DNA of 5,149 nt, taken from Lentisphaerota bacterium. GTDB lineage: Bacteria > Verrucomicrobiota > Kiritimatiellia > RFP12 > UBA3636. The notes beneath the pieces are model-generated. The model was not told where the DNA came from. It was given only the letters and a program-made list of their open reading frames with translations, and did no database searches. Position numbers and translations under genes: made by a program. The DNA lies in NCBI GenBank assembly GCA_012511845.1, contig JAAZFF010000338.1, positions 1 to 5,149 on the forward strand, read 5' to 3'. Of the stretch, positions 1-5,149 are shown piece after piece; position 1 is the first letter of the stretch, and every line of letters begins with the position of its first letter.

Positions 1-216
1 AATGTGTTCAGAAGCGGAGTCACGTTCAACAGGGGATTGGGGAAAATATTCTACTTCTCACCGGGGCACGAGTCACTTCCGATTTATCACAACAAGGATG
101 TGCAAAAAGTTATTGTCAACGGGATAAGGTGGGCTGCACCTGTGGATGGTGTCAAGGCAGCTCCTTCCTGCCCGAATGAAAAAGAGCCTCTTGAAAAGGT
201 AGCATCTCAAGCTTGA
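1..216 (+). CDS. ThuA-domain protein, C-terminal fragment (5' end outside window)
   Basis: Only the last 71 codons are present. The reading frame is open from base 1 (Asn-Val-Phe-Arg...), so the GTG at 4 is an internal valine codon and not a start. The segment RGLGKIFYFSPGHESLPIYH followed by VQKVIVNGIRWAAP is the characteristic C-terminal part of the ThuA (trehalose-utilisation) fold. That is a class I glutamine-amidotransferase-like flavodoxin-type domain, and family members typically show G(K/R)(I/V)FYFxPGHExxPxYH and V(I/V)xNxxxWA here. The domain is common in carbohydrate-catabolism loci of PVC bacteria, Bacteroidota and Rhizobiales, but its biochemical function is poorly defined, so no substrate is assigned. 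After the domain there is a short polar tail (about 25 residues, VDGVKAAPSCPNEKEPLEKV) ending at TGA 214-216. The next gene starts 8 nt downstream and its Shine-Dalgarno site overlaps this stop codon, which implies co-transcription. Confidence 0.88.
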   Translation, partial: NVFRSGVTFNRGLGKIFYFSPGHESLPIYHNKDVQKVIVNGIRWAAPVDGVKAAPSCPNEKEPLEKVASQA

Positions 217-220
217 GGAG
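215..220 (+). promoter_or_regulatory. Shine-Dalgarno site selecting ATG 225
   Basis: GAGGAG lies 4 nt before ATG 225 and overlaps the TGA stop of the ThuA gene (214-216). It favours ATG 225 over the in-frame TTG at 213, which has no site in front of it. It also favours 225 over the in-frame ATG at 360, which is preceded only by a T-rich stretch. The 4-nt spacing is slightly short but usable. Confidence 0.6.
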
Positions 221-224
221 CCAT

Positions 225-2021
225 ATGGGGTCGACGGCAATTATACGTGTAAAACCCCATTGTCCGACATCTTTTCCAAAACGAAACAGATGGTTGAATT
301 GCGCTGTATTGTCGATATCTGCATGTCTGATATCGACAACAGCGCATGTTGTTTTTGCAATGGAACATGTTGAAGTTGCCGGACGATTTTTAAATGTTGC
401 GGGGACTCCTGCACGTTTTTTCTGTGCTCAGGGAGTTGCATTGCCTTTACCTGTCCCAGCTGAATCTGATGATGGAGTTTTTGAGGATACACTGTGGGTT
501 TCTTTTGCCAATGAGGCAGAGAACCTTGCTTCGCTGTTCGCCCGCAGCGGTTTTAACATGATCCGCATACCCACGATGCCTGTTGGCGATTCAGGAATTC
601 AGGGTAAAAATACTGTGGCTGAACTATACGATCTTTTTGTATGGGCATGTAAAACAAATAACGTGAGAGTCTGGGCAGAGCTTATGCACCCGGCTACTTT
701 TTATCCGGTACAGCCAGGCGATGTAGGCAGCGTTGATGAGCCTTACAGTGCTGATGATTGGGTTGAGGCTGTATCCGGATTCAAAAAGCCTTTTGAAGGA
801 ATATCGGCTGCTCCCTGGGACGCCAGGACAGAGGTGGTTATACAGCAGCGCATCCATAAATGGGCACGCAGCTTCAATCCATATTCCGGAATGCGCAGAT
901 GCGATGATCCTGTATTTGCACTGTGGAGTTTCGAACAGTTGTGGTGTGATGATATGGAAAATCTGGACCCTGCCACACTTCCTGTTTTGTTTACAAACAC
1001 ACTTTGCACTGCATGGAACAATTGGCTTTACAGAAAGTTTCCGGATGATGAAGTTTTGCGCAGGCAGATCCCTTGTTTAACTGAGAGTGAGTCTCTTCAC
1101 TCCGGATCGATCCGTTATTCTTTTTCAACTTGTGTTTGTGAATATTGTGCTTCAAGAGACATTGAGCAAAGTTTTTGTCTGAGAAGGAAATTGCAGAAGG
1201 TTTTTCTGAGTGATATTTACGAGGAGCACATGGGTCGTGTTATTAATAAATTCTCAATTTTGGGGTATTCTTCCCGCAGTGCACCAAGATTCTCGACAAG
1301 CAGTATCGGAGGTAAAGCTGTAGGCAGCTTGTCGACTGCAGAGGTTGTAAAGCCTTTTGAGCGTCCGACCACAGATATAAGACCCCTTGTGATGTATCCT
1401 GCTGCAGACAATCCATCGTATTTACACTTGAAAGAAGCAAGCTTTGCCGTTGCCAACGGTATCAGTGTAATGGCTGTTGCGGTTGATGAAAAACCGGAGC
1501 TAAATATTTTTGCCTCGCAAATATTTTTAACATCAAGTATTTTAGATGAATCTGGGAAAATTGATAAACCTGATTTGGCATTCTTAAATTCTGCGGAAAA
1601 GGGATTTAAAAAGAGTATAAACTTTGAGTCATCGGACTTATCGCTGTCAAATATTGTCTGCTTCATTTTAAAGCAAGAAAGTGAAACGAACAGCTTTGTG
1701 CGGGTTGATAGAGATGATGCCTTATTTACTATTTCGCTTCAATCTCTTGATGGTCAACCAGTAGATACTTCCGAGAAGCTTCTGTTGTCGACTTATGCCG
1801 CAGAGGCTAAAACTTCAGAGCCAACGGGTTTTTCTTTTGAGGTTTTTTTATCCGGCTTATCGGACAAGGATTATGAGTTGATAAATTTTAATAAGAACAT
1901 ATCCGATATGGAGGTTGTCAGCCGTACGAACAGGGATTCTCTTATAATATCTTCCGATCGAGATTTCATGCAGGTTCTATTTTTTAAAAAACACAGCAAT
2001 CTCAAGAGGTTTTTAAAATGA
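225..2021 (+). CDS. Exported clan GH-A (GH5-like) glycosidase homologue, probably catalytically inactive
   Basis: The protein is 598 residues from ATG 225. Residues 1-45 look like a Sec signal peptide: a long basic n-region ending KRNR (19-22), a hydrophobic core (23-40) and VFA before M46. ISAC (31-34) also fits a lipobox, so a lipoprotein is possible. The mature part begins with the usual opening of PVC-type GH5-like enzymes (VEVAGRF...GTPARFF). An (alpha/beta)8-barrel pattern follows: ARSGFNMIRIP, VRVWAELMHP, NPYSG (218-222) with DDP (227-229), and NNWLYRKFPDDEVLRRQ. SLDGQPVDTSEKLLLS (507-522) is the C-terminal beta-domain signature of the same group. Family members read roughly ALVEINNENS after DDP. 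Here it is ALWSFEQLW, so the acid/base Glu position holds Leu239. The strand that should carry the nucleophile (KPFxVTE) reads RPLVMYP (386-392) without Glu. The barrel between these points is also shortened. No stops or frameshifts are seen, so this looks like a maintained pseudo-glycosidase. The start is uncertain: ATG 360 would give a cytoplasmic form lacking the signal peptide. The ligand is unknown. Confidence 0.8.
   Translation: MGSTAIIRVKPHCPTSFPKRNRWLNCAVLSISACLISTTAHVVFAMEHVEVAGRFLNVAGTPARFFCAQGVALPLPVPAESDDGVFEDTLWVSFANEAENLASLFARSGFNMIRIPTMPVGDSGIQGKNTVAELYDLFVWACKTNNVRVWAELMHPATFYPVQPGDVGSVDEPYSADDWVEAVSGFKKPFEGISAAPWDARTEVVIQQRIHKWARSFNPYSGMRRCDDPVFALWSFEQLWCDDMENLDPATLPVLFTNTLCTAWNNWLYRKFPDDEVLRRQIPCLTESESLHSGSIRYSFSTCVCEYCASRDIEQSFCLRRKLQKVFLSDIYEEHMGRVINKFSILGYSSRSAPRFSTSSIGGKAVGSLSTAEVVKPFERPTTDIRPLVMYPAADNPSYLHLKEASFAVANGISVMAVAVDEKPELNIFASQIFLTSSILDESGKIDKPDLAFLNSAEKGFKKSINFESSDLSLSNIVCFILKQESETNSFVRVDRDDALFTISLQSLDGQPVDTSEKLLLSTYAAEAKTSEPTGFSFEVFLSGLSDKDYELINFNKNISDMEVVSRTNRDSLIISSDRDFMQVLFFKKHSNLKRFLK
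300..356 (+). terminator. Terminator/attenuator-like inverted repeat inside the signal-peptide region
   Basis: Bases 300-307 plus 310-319 pair with 329-346. This gives 18 base pairs interrupted only by a 2-nt bulge (A308-T309), with a 9-nt loop (320-328). The base of the stem is GC-rich (GCGCTGT/ACAGCGC) and is followed directly by TGTTGTTTTT (347-356). That is the arrangement of a Rho-independent terminator read on the plus strand. On the minus strand no T-run follows. The element lies about 85 nt after the ThuA stop and within the annotated coding region of the next gene, where it encodes the CAVLSISACLISTTA part of the signal peptide. It could be a partial terminator that lowers expression of the downstream genes, an attenuator, a translation-coupled structure, or a palindromic element inserted in frame. 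The pairing is seen directly; the function is inferred. Confidence 0.5.
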
Positions 2022-2335
2022 GTGCTGTTGACTATAGTAAATACATCAGGGCAAGTGGAGATGGTGTCAGGATTGCTGTACACGTTGTGCCGAGAGCTTC
2101 CCGCACAGAGTTGTGCGGCACTTATGGAGAGGATTCCCTTAAAGTGCGGTTGCGTGCTCCGCCGGTAGATGGAAAGGCTAACAAGGAGTTGGCTCGTTTT
2201 ATATCGAAAACACTGGGCGTAGCTTCAAGAGATGTTCAACTTGTATCGGGGATGCTGGGACGCGACAAGGTGGTTCATGTTTCCGGTGTTTCATCCGACT
2301 TTGCCGCAGCGAAACTTGAGAGTGTTTCAAAGTAG
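2018..2335 (+). CDS. yggU: YggU/DUF167 (UPF0235) family protein
   Basis: The protein is 105 residues, close to the usual length of about 95-110 for this family. The family hallmarks are in order: hydrophobic strand IAVHVVPRASRTEL (19-32), SLKVRLRAPPVDGKANKEL (40-58) with the near-invariant APPVDGKAN (47-55), a helix ARFISKTLGV, and VQLVSGMLGRDKVVHV (73-88), equivalent to the family SGxxSRxKxV segment. The family is a small alpha/beta fold, cytoplasmic, widely conserved in bacteria and archaea, and of unknown function. The ATG overlaps the stop of the upstream GH5-like gene (ATGA 2018-2021), so translation is probably coupled. A further site, AAGAGGT (2004-2010), lies 7 nt upstream. Its position between two glycosidase homologues says little about its role and may simply reflect operon packing. 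Extra N-terminal residues (MSAVDYSKYIRASGDG) precede the core. Confidence 0.93.
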   Translation: MSAVDYSKYIRASGDGVRIAVHVVPRASRTELCGTYGEDSLKVRLRAPPVDGKANKELARFISKTLGVASRDVQLVSGMLGRDKVVHVSGVSSDFAAAKLESVSK

Positions 2336-2372
2336 GTAAAATCGGCTTTAATTTGTCTGTGCAATTTTATTC

Positions 2373-2377
2373 AGGAG
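2373..2377 (+). promoter_or_regulatory. Shine-Dalgarno site selecting ATG 2383
   Basis: AGGAG sits 5 nt before ATG 2383. The same frame stays open to a TTG at 2353, but no ribosome binding site precedes that codon. The protein family also begins naturally with the LTGVW segment just after ATG 2383, so 2383 is the chosen start. Confidence 0.7.
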
Positions 2378-2382
2378 TATCT

Positions 2383-4518
2383 ATGGAATCGTTGGATTTA
2401 ACAGGAGTATGGCTATTGAAAGGGAGATTTTTCGGGAACGGAAAATCGATACCTGTGGAGGTGCCGGGCGGGGTGCATTCTGCCCTGATGGCAAAGGGAC
2501 TGATTCCTGATCCCAGGGTGGGGAGGAATGCTGATGAACTTGCCTGGATAGGGGATATGGACTGGACTTTTGAACGACCGTTTACTGTTTCTGATTCCAT
2601 GCTTTCGCATAAGAAGGTGGATTTGGAATGTGACGGGATTGATACGTTTTCGGATATCTATATAAACGATGTTCATGTGCTGCACACTGAAAACATGTTT
2701 AAACGCTGGCGTGTCGATGTAAAGGATGCTTTGAAGCCGGGAGAAAATGTCGTACGTATTGAAATAGAGTCTCCTTTTAAATATCCTGAAAAAGCTTTTT
2801 CGCGAAAAGCAAAATTTGGTTTCGGCTCTGAATACAGTCCTGAATGTGTTACTGCCGGTATATTTCGCCCCATGCGTTTGCGGGCGTGGGATTATGCCAG
2901 AATACAAGATTCCAAGTTCTCACAAGTTCATTCTTCGAATTCTGTTCAAATCCTGATAGAGGGAACTCTTGAAAAGGTGGAAGGAAACAAAGATGACCTT
3001 TACGTCAAACTTGATGTTGTCTTTCAGGAAAAACCTGTAGCGTCTTCAAAGAATCATATCAGCAACGACAATTCTTCAAAGTCATTTTCTGCAAAGTGTA
3101 TTGTAGAATCACCTGAGCTCTGGTGGCCTAAGGACATGGGTGAACAGCCTTTGTATTTGTGTTCCCTCCAACTTTGCGATTCAGAAGATCGTATTCTTGA
3201 TTTAAAAGAATACAAAATCGGATTACGTACATTGGAAATAATTGAAAATGAGAAAGGGGAAGCTCTTCTGAAGTGCAATGGCGAACCTGTATTCCTGAAA
3301 GGAGGAGTATGGATCCCGCCCGGGCTGTTCCCCTCAAATACTGTGAGTGAAGATTATTTATACCTTGTCAATAGTGCAGCAGATATTTTTTGCAACTCAT
3401 TTTATATTTGGGAAGGTGGATTATTTGAAGATGATTTGTTTTGGGAATTATGTGATGAAAACGGGATAGTTGTAATCGGTGCAAGTAAAATGTTTTTATC
3501 GGCGCACGATGATAACGAACTTTCCATGGGTGAACGGAAGAAAAATTTCTCTCATATACCGCATCATGCTTGCATAGCAGCTAATTTTATTGAAGAGTCA
3601 GTTTTAGAAGATGGATTGAGTGTCGTTCGCGATGTAATGTCCTTCCCCTTTCCGGAAACTTTGATGGAAAATCTGCCCCAAGACCGATTATGGATTAATG
3701 GTCCTGATATGGATGAGCGTGTGTCAGGCATGGGCGGTGTTACAGGTCTTTTGACAGAGCTTGTATCACAGTGGCCCATAGCCTCAAGCTTTTCTGACTG
3801 GATATGGCTAAGCCAGATAGCCCAGGCCGCGCAAGTGTGTGAAGAAATAGCGCGGTGCAGGCTGGATCTATCATCCAACGGTATAATGTGGGAGCCCTTT
3901 GCAAGTTGCTGGGCGAGTGCAGATGGCTCTTCAATTGATGACATGGGACGCTGGAAGGCTCTTCATTATATGGCGCAAAGAGCTTTTGCTGACGTAACAG
4001 TTTATGGAGCAGCCAATTCTGACGGAGGAGTAGATGTACGAGTTTCAGATCTCAAGAATATTGAAAGGATATTATTCATAAAGTGGAGAGCCATGGGACT
4101 GGACGGTACGACCCTGGATGAAGGAAGGTCGCAGATTGTATCTGACGGACGGCATTCTTCTGCCAAAGTAACGCTGGATCTATCATCAATAGTTGAGCAT
4201 TATGGAGAAAACTCCATTGTTGTCTGGCTCCATGCAGTTGATGAATCAGGTGAAGAGGTCGCCAGGGACTTCGTTTTGTTTACTGCGCCCAAGTATATTG
4301 AGTTGGAAAACCCGTTTATCTCACTCGATATTGCCGATACTATGGAAATTTCCGGCGAAGATGTATTCCGGGTGACTCTTTCAGCTGTCAGTCCTGCATT
4401 TTGGGTTTGGCTGGATATTCCGGGAGAAGTGATTCAATTGAGTGACAATTTTGTTTTTTTAGAACCTGATATACCGGTTGAGATTTATGTGTCGCCAGTG
4501 AATCGCATGAAACAATAA
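2383..4518 (+). CDS. GH2 beta-mannosidase homologue, probably catalytically inactive
   Basis: The protein is 711 residues, against roughly 800-900 for active beta-mannosidases. It has no signal peptide and should be cytoplasmic. Domain order is that of the family. The N-terminal sugar-binding beta-sandwich (about 1-170) includes LTGVW, VPGGVHSAL, DMDWTFERPF, GIDTFSDIYIN and TAGIFRPMRL. An Ig-like domain ends near WWPKDMGEQPLYL. The TIM barrel (about 290-540) includes KGGVWIPPG and ends SSIDDMGRWKALHY. A C-terminal mannosidase-Ig domain (FTAPKYIEL...FRVTL...VWLDI...LSDNFVFLEP) closes the protein. Active-site elements are eroded. Acid/base NNE is E404-E405-S406 after HHACIA. Nucleophile SE(F/Y)G is S448-G449-M450-G451. 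The Arg of RVWGGG is Tyr341 (YIWEGG). WQD after the GILV strand is IGA (365-367). WDWGP is SEYSP, and WQLND is WEPFA. The two catalytic positions are only about 43 residues apart, against about 90 normally. The frame is intact, suggesting a retained binding or structural role. It lies 47 nt after yggU, probably in the same operon. Substrate cleavage should not be assumed from the family name. Confidence 0.9.
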   Translation: MESLDLTGVWLLKGRFFGNGKSIPVEVPGGVHSALMAKGLIPDPRVGRNADELAWIGDMDWTFERPFTVSDSMLSHKKVDLECDGIDTFSDIYINDVHVLHTENMFKRWRVDVKDALKPGENVVRIEIESPFKYPEKAFSRKAKFGFGSEYSPECVTAGIFRPMRLRAWDYARIQDSKFSQVHSSNSVQILIEGTLEKVEGNKDDLYVKLDVVFQEKPVASSKNHISNDNSSKSFSAKCIVESPELWWPKDMGEQPLYLCSLQLCDSEDRILDLKEYKIGLRTLEIIENEKGEALLKCNGEPVFLKGGVWIPPGLFPSNTVSEDYLYLVNSAADIFCNSFYIWEGGLFEDDLFWELCDENGIVVIGASKMFLSAHDDNELSMGERKKNFSHIPHHACIAANFIEESVLEDGLSVVRDVMSFPFPETLMENLPQDRLWINGPDMDERVSGMGGVTGLLTELVSQWPIASSFSDWIWLSQIAQAAQVCEEIARCRLDLSSNGIMWEPFASCWASADGSSIDDMGRWKALHYMAQRAFADVTVYGAANSDGGVDVRVSDLKNIERILFIKWRAMGLDGTTLDEGRSQIVSDGRHSSAKVTLDLSSIVEHYGENSIVVWLHAVDESGEEVARDFVLFTAPKYIELENPFISLDIADTMEISGEDVFRVTLSAVSPAFWVWLDIPGEVIQLSDNFVFLEPDIPVEIYVSPVNRMKQ

Positions 4519-4534
4519 GAGTTTCGCAAACGCC

Positions 4535-4631
4535 TTGAAGTCCGAAGTCTTTATGATATAAAAGCCAACATGCCGGTCAGGTGATGTTTATAAAACTGGA
4601 GTTTAATTTTTTACGACAAATCTGGTACAAT
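4535..4631 (+). promoter_or_regulatory. Candidate promoters before the dehydrogenase gene
   Basis: The 146-nt gap (4519-4664) is the longest non-coding stretch in the window. TTGAAG (4535-4540) and TATAAA (4557-4562), with a 16-nt spacer, make a plausible sigma70-type promoter. A second -10-like box, TACAAT (4626-4631), has only a weak TTTAAT (4602-4607) 18 nt before it. No convincing terminator for the GH2 gene was found, so read-through from upstream is also possible. The call rests on consensus matching only. Confidence 0.3.
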
Positions 4632-4664
4632 AAAGTCATAACAATTTTATGAAAGGAATAATAG

Positions 4665-5149
4665 ATGCTTGAAAATGCTGCAGGAAATTATATGACTCCG
4701 GTAATTGCCGATGCCTTGAGCCATGCAACAGACACATTGATGTTTTGGATAGGTGACAACTTGCTCGGCGAATCTGCTAAAATGTTCAAGCAGTTATTTC
4801 CTGATCGGAAAGCATGTATAGTAGCCGACAGGAATACTCTTGCTGCCGCAGGAAGAGAAGTCTATTCCGCATTTAATGCAGATGGTATAGAACAAGTTCA
4901 GCCTTATATTTTTGAATCTCCCCCCTATGCGGGTATTGAGTCCAAGGATGTCATTGAGGATTATCTGAAATCCTCCGGGGCAGTGGCAGTGGCAGTCGGG
5001 GCAGGATCCATCAACGACATCTGCAAACTTGCATCTCATAATACGGGACGGCAGTATATGTGTGTTGCAACTGCCGCATCTGTAGACGGCTATGCCTCTT
5101 CCGGTGCTCCAATGACAATTGAAGGGTTTAAGATAACAGTGCCATGCAA
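4665..5149 (+). CDS. araM: sn-glycerol-1-phosphate dehydrogenase (AraM/EgsA type), N-terminal part
   Basis: 161 complete codons are present and the gene runs off the window. ATG 4665 is preceded by AAAGGA (4652-4657) at 7-nt spacing. The product belongs to the iron-type alcohol dehydrogenase / dehydroquinate synthase-like superfamily. Visible features are an N-terminal Rossmann-like half with CIVADRNT (51-58), the nucleotide-binding turn VGAGSINDICK (111-121), ATAASVDGYASSGAPMT (135-151), in which D141 is the expected first metal ligand, and GFKITVPC (154-161). These match bacterial AraM/EgsA, which reduce dihydroxyacetone phosphate to sn-glycerol-1-phosphate with NAD(P)H. The His metal ligands lie beyond the window. 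The enzyme is cytoplasmic. In Bacillus the product feeds archaeal-type ether lipid-like heptaprenylglyceryl phosphate, but homologues also sit in sugar operons and their physiological substrate is often untested. The 146-nt gap suggests a separate or additional promoter. Confidence 0.9.
   Translation, partial: MLENAAGNYMTPVIADALSHATDTLMFWIGDNLLGESAKMFKQLFPDRKACIVADRNTLAAAGREVYSAFNADGIEQVQPYIFESPPYAGIESKDVIEDYLKSSGAVAVAVGAGSINDICKLASHNTGRQYMCVATAASVDGYASSGAPMTIEGFKITVPC

Noticed and set aside
733..1080. Plus-strand 115-codon frame within the GH5-like gene
   Set aside because: It is an alternative frame inside a region whose main frame carries the family signatures NPYSG and DDP. It shows no recognisable protein features.
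1502..1528. AAATATTTTT repeated twice, 17 nt apart
   Set aside because: Low-complexity AT-rich coding sequence (…IFASQIF…). Too short and simple to support a function.
1217..1666. Minus-strand open frame of 149 codons, and other minus-strand frames
   Set aside because: They lie opposite well-supported plus-strand genes, have no family resemblance and no convincing ribosome sites, so they are shadows of the real coding frames.
2425..2446. Imperfect inverted repeat GATTTTTC/GGAAAATC near the start of the GH2 gene
   Set aside because: Seven of eight pairs in AT-rich coding sequence. Expected by chance and without a U-tract.
3861..4187. Exact 15-base direct repeat (3861-3875 and 4173-4187), both in frame as LDLSS
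   Set aside because: The two copies fall in different structural contexts (barrel helix and Ig strand) of one gene, with no flanking similarity. A coincidence of codon choice is more likely than a mobile or regulatory repeat.
4589..4612. AAAC-TGGA-GTTT hairpin followed by a T-run as a terminator for the GH2 gene
   Set aside because: The stem is only about 4-5 bp and AT-rich, too weak to call a terminator.
4979..4996. Three tandem GGCAGT units
   Set aside because: They encode the alternating Ala-Val beta strand before the nucleotide-binding turn of the dehydrogenase, so protein structure explains them.

Overview
This is an operon-like, plus-strand-only stretch of a bacterial chromosome with about 45% G+C by eye. 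It contains five genes. In order they are the 3' end of a ThuA-domain gene, a signal-peptide-bearing clan GH-A (GH5-like) glycosidase homologue, a small YggU/DUF167 protein, a GH2 beta-mannosidase homologue, and the 5' end of an sn-glycerol-1-phosphate dehydrogenase (AraM/EgsA type) gene. Shine-Dalgarno sites are clear and spacing is tight. The GH5-like protein has the NPY(S/T)G...DDP and SLDGxP...LLLS signatures that I associate with the large glycosidase expansions of the PVC group (Lentisphaerota, Verrucomicrobiota and relatives). A Lentisphaerae-like polysaccharide degrader is therefore my best guess, but it is an inference from family style and not proven by the sequence.

Layout: the ThuA-type fragment (1-216) is followed 8 nt later by the GH5-like gene (225-2021). 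A long inverted repeat with a T-rich tail lies inside its signal-peptide region (300-356). The YggU gene (2018-2335) overlaps the GH5-like stop codon by ATGA. After a 47-nt gap comes the GH2 gene (2383-4518). A 146-nt gap with candidate promoter elements then precedes the dehydrogenase gene, which runs off the window at 5149.

The most notable observation is that both glycosidase homologues are intact open frames with recognisable family folds, yet both appear to have lost their catalytic residues. In the GH2 protein the acid/base NNE reads EES, the nucleophile motif SE(F/Y)G reads SGMG, and the WGGG, WQD, WDWGP and WQLND active-site elements are all altered. The beta-sandwich and C-terminal mannosidase-Ig domains remain typical. 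In the GH5-like protein the NNE-equivalent segment reads EQL, and the nucleophile strand carries no Glu. Two neighbouring pseudo-glycosidases without stops or frameshifts suggest retained non-catalytic roles such as binding, sensing or scaffolding, rather than simple decay. This is inference from remembered family consensus, without a computed alignment.

A second notable point is the hairpin at 300-346. It has about 18 bp with one 2-nt bulge, is followed by TGTTGTTTTT, and encodes most of the hydrophobic core of the predicted signal peptide. It looks like an intrinsic terminator or attenuator, or a palindromic element inserted in frame. It also makes the true start of the GH5-like gene uncertain (225 versus 360).
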